A stretch of 64,000 bases of DNA from an uncultured Bacillota bacterium (GTDB lineage Bacteria > Bacillota > Clostridia > Oscillospirales > Oscillospiraceae): positions 1 through 64,000 of the forward strand of contig CANDCW010000004.1 in the NCBI GenBank assembly GCA_947383275.1. The letters run 5' to 3'. The translations under genes were made by a program, and so were the position numbers. Positions 16,047 through 24,590 of this stretch are shown here, in pieces. The notes beneath the pieces are model-generated. The model saw nothing but the letters and a program-made list of their open reading frames with translations, made no database searches and was not told the DNA's origin. Each line of letters starts with the position of its first letter. Positions within the stretch are counted from its first letter, which is position 1.

Positions 16047-16540
16047 CCCTTCACCTCCTCAATGGCAACGATGGGGCCGCTGCCCATGTAGCCCTCGCCC
16101 CGGAAGAAGCCCTTGCTGCCCACCCGGAGCTCGTAGCCGCCGCCCACCGTAATAGCCTCGTCGCTGATGACGCAGGGGGCCTCCACGGTGACCAGCACGT
16201 CCTCATAGCCCTCCAGCTCCGCCCAGACATACCGGCGGCTGGCTTGGTCAACGGTCTGGACCAGAGCGGGCGCCGCCTGAGCGGACACCACCTGGCCGAT
16301 TTCATAATTTTTGATGTTATCCGCGATCTGGTCCTTCGGCTGAATCAGCTCGCTGGTACCGGAGGCCCAGCGCTGAAAGCGGATGGTGTAGCGAACGGTA
16401 GAGGTGGCTGTAGGATCAGACTGGACGGGTGCGACCGGCTTGACGGCCCGCCACACCAGGAAGGCCCCCACGGCCAGGGCCAGTATCAGGACGATGCCAT
16501 CGAAAAGATTCAGTTTCAGACGGAATTTTGACTGTTCCAT
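16043..16540 (-). CDS. DUF4330 family membrane-anchored protein (first of two)
   Basis: 165 aa with the same plan as its neighbour: basic N-terminus, one membrane helix near residues 10-28 (LFDGIVLILALAVGAFLVW) and an extracytoplasmic beta-rich domain ending in GEGYMGSGPIVAI. The pair look like old paralogues. Start ATG at 16540 with AAGGAG 7 bases upstream, overlapping the glycosyltransferase stop (TAATG). Function unknown; tight coupling suggests the two proteins are made together and may form a complex. Confidence 0.8.
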   Translation of the reverse strand: MEQSKFRLKLNLFDGIVLILALAVGAFLVWRAVKPVAPVQSDPTATSTVRYTIRFQRWASGTSELIQPKDQIADNIKNYEIGQVVSAQAAPALVQTVDQASRRYVWAELEGYEDVLVTVEAPCVISDEAITVGGGYELRVGSKGFFRGEGYMGSGPIVAIEEVKG

Positions 16541-17661
16541 TATTTGGCTCCTTTCAGGACATTGCGGTAAATGTTCTCTGTATTTTGGGCAAAGGCCTGG
16601 CCGGTAAAGCGCTCCTCATATATCTGCCGGGCGCGGGCGCCCATGGCCTTTCGCTCCTCCGGACGGTCTGCCAGCCGTTCCATGGCGTCTGCCAGGGCGG
16701 CGGCGTTCCGGCTGGGAAACAGCAGACCGCTTTTGCCGTTCTCCACCACCCAGGGGTTGCCGCCGTAGTCGCTGGCTACCGTGGGCAGCCCCAGGCTCAT
16801 CCCCTCCAGCAGGGCCATGGAGGTGGCCTCGGTGCCGTAGGAGCAGTTGAGCTGAACATCCAGTATGTTCAGCAGGGCGGGTACATCGGCGCGGAAGCCC
16901 AGCAGGCGCAGCCGGTCCCCCGCGCCGGCCTCCCGGACGGCCCGGGCCAGCTCCTCTGCGAAGGGGCCGGCCCCTGCAGCCAGAACGGTGAAGTCCTCCC
17001 GTCCCCGCTCCGTGAGCAGGCGGACCGCCTCAACCAGGTCCAGATGACCCTTGTAGGGCTCCAGGCGGGCCAGGATGCCGAAGACGGTATCACCCTCCGG
17101 GATGGACAACTCCCTTTTCAGAGCGGCCTGTTCCTCCGGGGAGGTCCGGGGAACAGGGGAGACGCCGTTCATTACGACGGTGATCTTCCTAGGGGAGATG
17201 CCTGCCTGCGTCAAATTGTCCCGGGTGGCGGGGCTGACGGCGATGATCCGGTCGGCGTAGTACTCGTTGACAAACCGGTTCACCCACCGGCCCGGAGGAT
17301 ACTTCAGCCTGGCCGGGACGGGAAAGGCGGAGTGGCGGCTGTAAACCGCCGGGACTCCGCAGCGCTTGGCGGCAATCCGCCCGGAGAGGCAGCCGTGGGT
17401 GTGGACCACGTCTGGCCTCAGTGCCCGAACCACCTCCCGAAGGCGCTTGACGTCCTCCCGGTGGTAGGAGCGGTCGGCCATGCCATCCACCTCCTGAATT
17501 CCGGCCCCGGCTTCCTCCAGCAGGGGCTTGAGCAGGCTGCCCCGGGGCAGGGCCACCCAAGTTTCAAACTGATTCCGGTTGGAATACCGCAGATAGTTTA
17601 AGATCACCCGGCCCGCCCCGCCGATGTTGGTGTCGCTGATGACGTTCAGGACCTTAATCAA
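16540..17661 (-). CDS. Glycosyltransferase family 4
   Basis: 373 aa from a TTG start at 17661 (LIKVLNVISD), which has GGAGG 8 bases upstream and overlaps the stop of the gene before it; an ATG-initiated version from 17703 would overlap that gene by 46 bases. GT-B fold: N-terminal nucleotide-type fold (SDTNIGGAGRVILNYL), donor-binding half with GILARLEPYKGHLDLVEAV and the EX7E-like segment EATSMALLEGMSLGLPTVA. Probably adds a sugar to the wall polymer made by this operon; donor and acceptor unknown. Confidence 0.88.
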   Translation of the reverse strand: MIKVLNVISDTNIGGAGRVILNYLRYSNRNQFETWVALPRGSLLKPLLEEAGAGIQEVDGMADRSYHREDVKRLREVVRALRPDVVHTHGCLSGRIAAKRCGVPAVYSRHSAFPVPARLKYPPGRWVNRFVNEYYADRIIAVSPATRDNLTQAGISPRKITVVMNGVSPVPRTSPEEQAALKRELSIPEGDTVFGILARLEPYKGHLDLVEAVRLLTERGREDFTVLAAGAGPFAEELARAVREAGAGDRLRLLGFRADVPALLNILDVQLNCSYGTEATSMALLEGMSLGLPTVASDYGGNPWVVENGKSGLLFPSRNAAALADAMERLADRPEERKAMGARARQIYEERFTGQAFAQNTENIYRNVLKGAK

Positions 17662-19106
17662 GCCAGCAGCCTCCCTTCGGGGAGCCGGCGCATTCTGGTA
17701 CACAAGGCCCCCAGAGCCAGGTAGGTCCAGAACAGAAACAGCACCCGGTAATTATAAAAGGAGTAGTCCGTCATCGCCTGAACCAGGAAGCCGCATACCC
17801 CCGCGGTAAAGGCGATCTGGTGGACGCGGCTGGACCAGTCGTGCTCCCGGCTGATGGCGGCGCACATCATGCGGAAGTAGACGAAAACCAGGATGATGAA
17901 CACCCCCAGGGCCGCAATCCCCGCGTCACAGACGATCTGCAAAAACAAGTTGTGGGCGTGGGGTGCGGAGATGCCGTTGAAGCTATAGGCGGGATAGACC
18001 ATGTTAAAGGCGTCTGCGCCCGGGCCGATTCCGCACAGCCAGTAGTTTTTCAGCATAGCCAGCGTGCCCATCCAGATATATACCCGGTAGGAGGTAGAGG
18101 CGTCGGACAGATTCCCGATGCTGGCAAAGCGGTTGATAACGGTATCCGGCAGGAGGAACCAAAGCGCCGCCAGAGCCACCGGCGCCAGCAGGATGAACCG
18201 GGGGTTGAGCAGGACAAAAAACACCGCCCCGGCGAAGAGCAGTCCCAGCCAGGCCCCCCGGGACATGGTGAGCAGCATGCACACGCACATCAGGGCGCAG
18301 CAGCCGAAGTAAAACGCCCGGCGGAGCCAGTCCTGGGCGGACAGCAGCCTGGCCCCGCCCACAGGGATGGCCAAAATGAGGTACTGCCCCAGCATGTTGG
18401 GGTTGTCCAGGGTGGAGGGAACCCGGAAGCTGATGTCGGAAAACATGTCGCTATCCACCCAGGCGGCGGACTGGTAGCCCCAGCCGAACAGGTACTGCAA
18501 AATGCCATAGGCCGACACGGCTGCGGCCGCGATGACCATAAAGGTAAGCAGGGCATCCAGCTGGCTGCGGTTGGTGACGGCGTTGTACAGCACCACCGAA
18601 AACAGAATGAACGCCACGCTGAGCAGCCCCGGATTCAGGCTGGTGCTCAGGTTGACGGAGAACAGCGTACCCGCCAGGTAGACGGCGGCATAGAGGATGA
18701 CGTAGCGGTTGATTGGGGCCCAGCTCAGCCGGCGGTCCGGGTCCCGCACCAGGCTCAGCAGCAGAGAGCAGCCACCAACAGCGGCCATGCCCAGCACCGC
18801 CATGGTGGGAAGCAGCGGGGCGAACACCACTGGCATCGTACACCAGAACCAGGTTTTGGTGAACACGCTGCCGGCAAACAGCTTGTCCAGGCGCAGCTTC
18901 TCATAAATCCAGCACAGCGCCCCCCGGATCAGGGCCCACAGCTTGTAGAACACGCTGCCCTCCGACGCGCCCCGGTTCCACCCCCGGGGGTGGAGGAACC
19001 ACTGCACCACGGCGCTGCTGTTCCACTGCGCCCCGCAGCAGGCGCACAAGGCCATCAGGGCCCGCCAGAATAGACTGCCGTTCAGAATGTTTTTCGCTCG
19101 TTCCAT
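17658..19106 (-). CDS. O-antigen ligase / polymerase (Wzy-like) membrane protein
   Basis: 482 aa with about ten to twelve hydrophobic helices and a large loop before the C-terminal helices containing GIGPGADAFNMVYPAYSFNG and the His of HAHNLFLQI, the pattern of the O-antigen ligase (Wzy_C) superfamily. Such proteins polymerise or transfer lipid-linked glycans on the outer face of the membrane. In a Gram-positive it would act on a wall polymer. It lies between the MurJ-type flippase and a glycosyltransferase, as expected for a Wzx/Wzy-style route. Confidence 0.85.
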   Translation of the reverse strand: MERAKNILNGSLFWRALMALCACCGAQWNSSAVVQWFLHPRGWNRGASEGSVFYKLWALIRGALCWIYEKLRLDKLFAGSVFTKTWFWCTMPVVFAPLLPTMAVLGMAAVGGCSLLLSLVRDPDRRLSWAPINRYVILYAAVYLAGTLFSVNLSTSLNPGLLSVAFILFSVVLYNAVTNRSQLDALLTFMVIAAAAVSAYGILQYLFGWGYQSAAWVDSDMFSDISFRVPSTLDNPNMLGQYLILAIPVGGARLLSAQDWLRRAFYFGCCALMCVCMLLTMSRGAWLGLLFAGAVFFVLLNPRFILLAPVALAALWFLLPDTVINRFASIGNLSDASTSYRVYIWMGTLAMLKNYWLCGIGPGADAFNMVYPAYSFNGISAPHAHNLFLQIVCDAGIAALGVFIILVFVYFRMMCAAISREHDWSSRVHQIAFTAGVCGFLVQAMTDYSFYNYRVLFLFWTYLALGALCTRMRRLPEGRLLA

Positions 19107-19109
19107 GGC

Positions 19110-20678
19110 TTAACCTCGTTTCAGCATCTTTTTTGCCAGAGATACACACAAACCGGCCTCATCTATCCGCAGGAGGAGGGCCAGAAAGAAGTACAACGCC
19201 GCGCCTGCCGCAGCGCAGGCCCCCAGGCAGAGCACCTCGCCCGCTTTGCCTGACGGGAGGAAGCGGCCAAACGGCTCCAGGGCGCACCACACGCACAGGC
19301 CCATAACAGCGGCGGCCAGAGCCATCTTCAGCAGGCCGGCCAGCGCCGCCGCGTCCAGAATCTTTTCCCGGCCCCGCTGGAGGGGCAGCAGGAGCAGCAG
19401 GGCATATACCGTGGCGGATACCGCCGAGGCCAGAGCCAGCCCGGCCACCAGAAACCGCTGGGTGAGGAGCCGGCACAGGGCAATATTTACCAGGATGGAT
19501 ACGCCCCCGGCTACCAGGGGCGCTTTCCCCTGCTGTTTGGCGAAGTAGGCCCGGCTGAGAATGTTCTGAACGGCGTAGCCCGCCATGCCCAGGGACATCC
19601 ACCCCAGGGCGGTGGCGGTGATTCCGGTGGAAAAACTGTCGAACTGTCCGCCGCCGTAAATCAGGGAGATGAGGGGCCGGGCTACCGCCGCCAGCCCCGC
19701 CGACATAGGGAGAACCAAAAACAGGCAGAAGCGCAGGGTCTGGCGGACGGTGTCCTGAAACTCCCCCTCCTTACCCCCGGCGGTGAGCCGGGACAGCTTG
19801 GGGAAAATCACGTTGGTGACAGACAGGATAAAGGTGCCCGCAATAACCAGATACAAGTTGGAGGCGTACTCCAGGGCGGACATGCCCGCGCCGCCGTAGA
19901 GCCGGGAGCCGAAGCGGCCGTTGACGGCCTGGTTGATCGGCTGCACCCAGGTGGACACCATCACCGGGCCCATCAGGGCAAAGACTTTTTTCATCCCCTC
20001 GGATTTGAAATCCAAACTGGGCCGGAAGCGGAAATCCAGCCGGCGCAGGGGCGGAACCTGGATTACCCCCTGAAGCAGCCAGCCCAGCAGGTAGGCGCCT
20101 GCCAGGCCAAAAATGCTAAGCTTGGCGTCCAGGGTAAAGAAATAGAGGATAATGACCAGGTTGGATACCGCAGACATAAGGGCGGGGGCGGTAAAGTGGT
20201 CCTGGGCCTGGAGCACTCCCACCAGGGAGAACGCCACGCCGGAGAACAGCACTGTGGGAAACATCACCCGGGTGAGGGAGACGGCCAGCTCCGTGGTAGC
20301 GGGGTCGGCGTAGTCGGCGAAAACGGCCACCAGGGGCTGGGGGAACGCCATCCCCGCCAGGGTAAGCGCCCCGGTGAGCAGGGCGATGATGGTGATGAAG
20401 CCGCCAGCAAAGCGGAACGCCGCCTTCCGGCCCTTCTTTTCCAGATATTCGCTGAACACCGGGATGAAGCAGGCGGCGATGGCGGAGGCGAATACCGCGT
20501 CGAAAAACACCCGGGGGATGCGGCTGGCGGTGAAGAATGCGTTGGCTGCAGCCCCTGTGCTGTAGTGGACAGCCAGCAGCCGGTCCCGGTACAGCCCCAG
20601 CGCCTTGCCGGCCAGGGTGACCGCCATGACCAGGCTGACGGTTTTTGCTGCGCTGTTATGTTCCTCCAGTGTGCCCAC
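19110..20678 (-). CDS. murJ: MurJ / MOP-family lipid-linked glycan flippase
   Basis: 522 aa, about fourteen hydrophobic segments, with the MurJ/MviN opening (VMAVTLAGKALGLYRDRLLA) and FFTASRIPRVFFDAVFASA. MurJ flips lipid II; at this locus it may instead, or also, flip the lipid-linked wall-polymer unit. The start is uncertain: the GTG at 20678 overlaps the AGGAGG ribosome site (20683-20678), so initiation at the CTG at 20669, 8 bases downstream of that site, or at a later codon is possible. First gene of the operon. Confidence 0.88.
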   Translation of the reverse strand: MGTLEEHNSAAKTVSLVMAVTLAGKALGLYRDRLLAVHYSTGAAANAFFTASRIPRVFFDAVFASAIAACFIPVFSEYLEKKGRKAAFRFAGGFITIIALLTGALTLAGMAFPQPLVAVFADYADPATTELAVSLTRVMFPTVLFSGVAFSLVGVLQAQDHFTAPALMSAVSNLVIILYFFTLDAKLSIFGLAGAYLLGWLLQGVIQVPPLRRLDFRFRPSLDFKSEGMKKVFALMGPVMVSTWVQPINQAVNGRFGSRLYGGAGMSALEYASNLYLVIAGTFILSVTNVIFPKLSRLTAGGKEGEFQDTVRQTLRFCLFLVLPMSAGLAAVARPLISLIYGGGQFDSFSTGITATALGWMSLGMAGYAVQNILSRAYFAKQQGKAPLVAGGVSILVNIALCRLLTQRFLVAGLALASAVSATVYALLLLLPLQRGREKILDAAALAGLLKMALAAAVMGLCVWCALEPFGRFLPSGKAGEVLCLGACAAAGAALYFFLALLLRIDEAGLCVSLAKKMLKRG

Positions 20679-20701
20679 CTCCTGTCAGACCAAATCGGTA
20701 T

Positions 20702-20730
20702 ATTTTACATCATACGGAAATTTTTTTCAA
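20702..20730 (-). promoter_or_regulatory. Promoter of the murJ-csaB-znu operon
   Basis: Minus strand TTGAAA (20730-20725), 17-base spacer, TAAAAT (20707-20702), about 25 bases before the coding region. Confidence 0.7.
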
Positions 20731-20782
20731 CTGTGGATTCCTGAATGTTTTGTGAACAACCCGCGTTCCTCTGTTTTTTCCA

Positions 20783-20811
20783 TTGAAACTGCCTGCGCCC
20801 TCTGCTATAAT
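20783..20811 (+). promoter_or_regulatory. Promoter of the SLH phosphodiester glycosidase gene
   Basis: TTGAAA (20783-20788), 17-base spacer, TATAAT (20806-20811), about 48 bases before the ATG. It diverges from the murJ promoter with about 50 bases between the -35 boxes and shares its TTGAAA -35. Confidence 0.8.
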
Positions 20812-20858
20812 GGAGCAGTACGTTTGAAAGCACATATATGTTTAAAGGAGCCTGCCCC

Positions 20859-23666
20859 ATGAGACATACCAATTCCCTGCCCCGCCGCGCAGCGGCCCTG
20901 TTTTTGGCCGTCCTTCTGCTGATTCCCCCGGTGTACGCCACTGCGGGAGAGCGGAAGCTCCAGACCTCCACCCAAATCGTGAATGGCCTGACTTACCGCA
21001 ACACCGTCACCGTCAACGGCGGAAGCCGGGTGGAGAGCTATGCCTTTGAGTTGTCCCGATACAGCGATGCCTACCCCATTCTGATGCAGAGCGCCGGCAC
21101 CATCTATGGCGCGGCCACCATCAACAAGGCCGTCGCGACCGCCCAGGAGGCCGGATACCATGTGCTGGGCGCGGTCAATACCGACTTTTTCTCCATGTCC
21201 ACCGGGGTGCCCATGGGTATCGTTATAGAAAATGGCATCTACAAGTCCGGCACCGAGGGGGAGAACGCCATGGCCATCGTGGACGGCCAGGTTTCCATCG
21301 TCCCCGCGCCAAAGGTCAGTATGTCCCTCTATAATCAGACCACCGGCAATACCGTGTACCCCCACAACTTCAACAAGGCCAGGAACAACGCGGGGGGCAT
21401 CTATCTGCTTAACGAGTACTTTTCCAGCATCTCCACCCGCAGCGAAGGCAGCGGCTGGTATGTGCGCCTGCGGACGCTTCCCGACTTCTACACCGGCCGG
21501 ACCCCTGAGCTGACCGTAAACTCAACCCTCACCCTGGAGGTGGTTGACGCGTTCTACTCGGACGTATCCGTCCCGGTGGGCCCTGGCGAATACATCCTCA
21601 CCTCCGCCGACGGGTCCGGCTGGAGCGAGACCTTCGACACCTTCCGCCTGGGCGATCTGATTACCCTGTCCACCTCCTGCACCGACTACTCCCTATCCTC
21701 TGCACAATGGGCCGGGGGCGTGGGGGACATCATGGTCCAGAACGGCGCCCTCACCGATACCTCCACCTGGGTCTACGCCAAGGACGGCCGCCAACCCCGC
21801 ACCGGTTTGGGGCTGAAGCCTGACGGCACCCTGGTCCTCTACGCCGTGGACGGCCGGCAGTCGGCCCACTCCGTGGGTTTGAGCCAGCTGGATCTGGCAC
21901 AGGAGCTGCTCAGCCAGGGCTGTACCACCGTGGTTAACCTGGACGGAGGCGGGTCCACCTCTCTGTCCCTGTGGGTGCCGGGCGCCGACGGCCCCGCGCT
22001 GCAAAACAGTCCCTCCGATGGCCGGGCCCGGAGCTGCGCCACCTTCCTGCTGCTGGTGGCCCGTGACAGAGGCTCCTACACCGCCCAGCGCCTTGCGCCC
22101 AAGGAGACAGGCATGGTGGTTCTCACCGGCTCTTCGCTCACTCTGCCCGGCGCTGCCGCCATAGACGAGGCGCTCAACCCGGTCTCCGCCGGCCTGTGGG
22201 ACCTGAGCTACACCTCCCTTGGCGGTCTGGGCTCTATCTACGGCAGCACCTACTCCGCCGGGTACCGCGCCGGCACCGACGAGCTGCGCCTTACCTCCGG
22301 CTACCTGGAGGGCAGCGCCCAGATCCATGTGGTGGACCGGCTGACCGAGTTTAAGGTCACCCAGGCGGGCAGCGACGCCGCCCTGACCGCGCTGTCTGTC
22401 AAGCCGGGCCAGCAGGTCCAGTTGGATGTAACCGGCTCCTACTGGGGCCGCACCGCCCTTCGGGATTTTGCCCCCGTGTCCGTATCGATCCAGGGGAATG
22501 TGGGCACAGTGGACCAGAACGGCCTGTTTACCGCCGGTGAGGGCCTGAGCGGCGGCGGAACCATCACGTTCTCCGCCGGTGGGCTGAGCCAGACTGTACG
22601 GGTGGCCTCCGCCTACGTCCATGATGACGTCCTGCCCGGCCATTGGGCCTACGACGCTGTGGAATACTGCTATGAAAAGGGCGTGTGCAATGGGATCAGC
22701 CCCACCCTGTTTGGCCCGGACAACACCTTGATCCGGGGGGACTTTGTGCTCCTGCTGTACAACGCCGCGGGCAAGCCCGCCGTTACCGCCCCCTGCACCT
22801 ACACTGACACGGCCCCCACCGACTACTTCTACAACGCCCTGTCCTGGGCGGAGAACAGTGGGGTGGCCCTGCGTGCCGGGAACGGCCCCTTTAATCCCCG
22901 GGAGCCCATCACCCGGGAGCAGGCGTTCGCTATGCTGTACCGCTACCTGCCTGTCATTGGAAGGAGCTGTCCGGATGCCGGCCTGTCGGTGCTGGACCAG
23001 TTCCAAGACAAAGATGACATTGCGGACTACGCCAAAACCGCTGTCGCCACCTTGGCGGCTCAGGGGCTGGCCTCGGGCAGCGGCGGAAACCTGGACCCCA
23101 AGGGAACCCTGACCCGGGCCCAGATGGCCTCCCTGCTCTACCGGGTGTTGGCCCCCAGCCAGACCGGGCCTGTCACTCCCACCCAGCCTGTTAACCCCGG
23201 CGGCTACGCCATCGCCCTGGACCAGAGCCAGGTGGAGCTGGCCTCTGGCGGCAGCGTTATCCTGAATGCCGTCATCCTCCCCAGCGTGGAGGGGGCGTCC
23301 GTCACCTGGACCAGCAGCCAGCCTGACTGTGCTGTGGTCTCCTCCAATGGGATGGTGACCAATTTGTACGCCGGGACGGGGAACACTGCGGTCACCATTA
23401 CCGCAAGCTGGAACGGAGTGTCCGCGTCCTGCGTGGTTACCTGCCTCCAAGCACCCCATGCCGGCACCGTTGTCAATGCCGAATTCGGCCTGAACATCCG
23501 CTCCGGGCCGGGTACGGACTACGCCGCCGTGGGCGGCCTGCGCAACGGCTCGCAGGTGGTCATTCTGGGCCAGCAGCCCGGATGGTACCAGGTTTTGTTC
23601 CGCAATATGGAAAATCAGGCCGCGATCGGATATGTATCCGCCGACTACATCACCGTGAACCGATAA
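20859..23666 (+). CDS. Secreted phosphodiester glycosidase (NAGPA domain) with SLH, Big2 and SH3 domains
   Basis: 935 aa. A signal peptide (MRHTNSLPRRAAALFLAVLL, cleavage probably after VYATA) is followed by a NAGPA/DUF2233 phosphodiester glycosidase domain at ~85-400 (GAVNTDFFS; VNLDGGGSTSLSLWVPG), an Ig-like region, three SLH motifs (~588, ~647, ~714), a Big2-like domain (~781-865) and a C-terminal bacterial SH3 domain (~867-935, GLNIRSGPGTDY). NAGPA enzymes remove sugar-1-phosphate-linked N-acetylglucosamine. SLH domains should tether it to pyruvylated wall polymer made by the divergent csaB operon. Start chosen for AAGGAG before the ATG at 20859. Confidence 0.9.
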   Translation: MRHTNSLPRRAAALFLAVLLLIPPVYATAGERKLQTSTQIVNGLTYRNTVTVNGGSRVESYAFELSRYSDAYPILMQSAGTIYGAATINKAVATAQEAGYHVLGAVNTDFFSMSTGVPMGIVIENGIYKSGTEGENAMAIVDGQVSIVPAPKVSMSLYNQTTGNTVYPHNFNKARNNAGGIYLLNEYFSSISTRSEGSGWYVRLRTLPDFYTGRTPELTVNSTLTLEVVDAFYSDVSVPVGPGEYILTSADGSGWSETFDTFRLGDLITLSTSCTDYSLSSAQWAGGVGDIMVQNGALTDTSTWVYAKDGRQPRTGLGLKPDGTLVLYAVDGRQSAHSVGLSQLDLAQELLSQGCTTVVNLDGGGSTSLSLWVPGADGPALQNSPSDGRARSCATFLLLVARDRGSYTAQRLAPKETGMVVLTGSSLTLPGAAAIDEALNPVSAGLWDLSYTSLGGLGSIYGSTYSAGYRAGTDELRLTSGYLEGSAQIHVVDRLTEFKVTQAGSDAALTALSVKPGQQVQLDVTGSYWGRTALRDFAPVSVSIQGNVGTVDQNGLFTAGEGLSGGGTITFSAGGLSQTVRVASAYVHDDVLPGHWAYDAVEYCYEKGVCNGISPTLFGPDNTLIRGDFVLLLYNAAGKPAVTAPCTYTDTAPTDYFYNALSWAENSGVALRAGNGPFNPREPITREQAFAMLYRYLPVIGRSCPDAGLSVLDQFQDKDDIADYAKTAVATLAAQGLASGSGGNLDPKGTLTRAQMASLLYRVLAPSQTGPVTPTQPVNPGGYAIALDQSQVELASGGSVILNAVILPSVEGASVTWTSSQPDCAVVSSNGMVTNLYAGTGNTAVTITASWNGVSASCVVTCLQAPHAGTVVNAEFGLNIRSGPGTDYAAVGGLRNGSQVVILGQQPGWYQVLFRNMENQAAIGYVSADYITVNR

Positions 23667-23696
23667 AAAAATGCCGCCCGCCGGGCGGCATTTTTT
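23665..23696. terminator. Bidirectional intrinsic terminator
   Basis: Stem TGCCGCCC / GGGCGGCA with a 3-base loop, preceded by A7 and followed by T6, between convergent genes. Confidence 0.92.
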
Positions 23697-24159
23697 ATTC
23701 CAAATCCTCGATCCGCATTTTTTTCAAGTCCTCCAGGGTATCCCGGCGGCCCTTGTAGTGCAGCCAGATGCCGCCGAAAACCGCTGTGGGGATGTTGGTC
23801 ACCAGGAATACCACGCCCACAGATATCAGGGCTATGGGATGAATCGCGGTTTTCTCCCCCCTGGGAACGCCCTCCTGGGCCGGGATTTCCATATATTGCC
23901 CCTCCTGGGCCAGGACATGGCTGGCCCCGCCGCTTACCATGGTGTTGCCCCCTCCAACGGATAGGGTGCTGAACGACGCCATGCTCAACACCAGCAGCAG
24001 CGACAGCGCCAGGGAAATCCCTGGCAGGATGAGGCCCAGCCTTGTGCCCTTGCGGCACAGCCACACCTGGAGCGCCACCAGCAGGGCGATGGGGAGCATC
24101 AACACAAACAGATAATAGATAATCAGGCCAAAAATGCCCACAACAGATGCCATTGCCAT
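23695..24159 (-). CDS. Membrane protein of unknown function, partner of the DUF2089 regulator
   Basis: 154 aa with three hydrophobic segments: one at ~7-35, one at ~42-65 and one at ~105-130, and a short polar loop (GGGNTMVSGGASHVLAQEGQ) between the last two. The C-terminal tail is charged (RRDTLEDLKKMRIEDLE). No family recognised. The start at 24159 has AGGAGG 7 bases upstream and overlaps the stop of the regulator gene (TAATG), so both are translated together. Its level is probably set by that regulator. Confidence 0.8.
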   Translation of the reverse strand: MAMASVVGIFGLIIYYLFVLMLPIALLVALQVWLCRKGTRLGLILPGISLALSLLLVLSMASFSTLSVGGGNTMVSGGASHVLAQEGQYMEIPAQEGVPRGEKTAIHPIALISVGVVFLVTNIPTAVFGGIWLHYKGRRDTLEDLKKMRIEDLE

Positions 24160-24467
24160 TACAATTCCTCCTTTTCCTTGCGGGTCTTTTTGTACTCCGC
24201 AATCAGGACCTTGGCGGTATCCAGGTCCAGCTTTTCGTTCATTGCCAGGCGCTTGATGGTTGCGATGTAGGGGTCGGCGGCGGTGTCCTCTGTCAGGCGG
24301 ATCTTTTGAATCAGGCGGTCCAGCCGCAGGCGTACCGTGGGGTAGGTCACGCCGTACTGTCCGGCCATTTCTTTCAGCGACCCTGAGGCCAGGATAAACC
24401 GTTTGATGAAAGCCACGTCCTCCTCCTCCAGCCCGGCCATCCACTCAGGCAGCAGTTCCAGTGCCAT
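24159..24467 (-). CDS. DUF2089 family putative DNA-binding regulator
   Basis: 102 aa. The sequence follows the DUF2089 pattern: LLPEWMAGLEEEDVAFIKRF, then a helix-turn-helix-like segment (GSLKEMAGQYGVTYPTVRLR), then a charged C-terminal helix. These proteins are thought to act as small transcriptional regulators paired with membrane proteins; that role is inferred. Start at 24467 with AAGGAGG upstream. Its promoter has a dyad lying between the -35 and -10 boxes, consistent with autoregulation. Confidence 0.82.
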   Translation of the reverse strand: MALELLPEWMAGLEEEDVAFIKRFILASGSLKEMAGQYGVTYPTVRLRLDRLIQKIRLTEDTAADPYIATIKRLAMNEKLDLDTAKVLIAEYKKTRKEKEEL

Positions 24468-24492
24468 AGACGGTCCTCCTTTCCACATGTTC

Positions 24493-24521
24493 AGTATACA
24501 CTTTAATAATGTTAAAGTCAA
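24493..24521 (-). promoter_or_regulatory. Promoter with internal dyad for the DUF2089 operon
   Basis: Minus strand TTGACT (24521-24516), 17-base spacer, TATACT (24498-24493). The spacer is largely a 7-bp inverted repeat (ACTTTAA, 5 bases, TTAAAGT; 24500-24518), a plausible repressor operator. The region upstream is very A/T-rich. Confidence 0.75.
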
Positions 24522-24590
24522 GCATTAATATTATTTTTATTTTTATTAAAATACCCCCCGCTCACGGGGAGCGGGGGAGGGCAGCTCGTT

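Noticed and set aside
21693..23459. A 588-codon minus-strand frame opposite the SLH glycosidase
   Set aside because: Antisense shadow of a well-supported gene.
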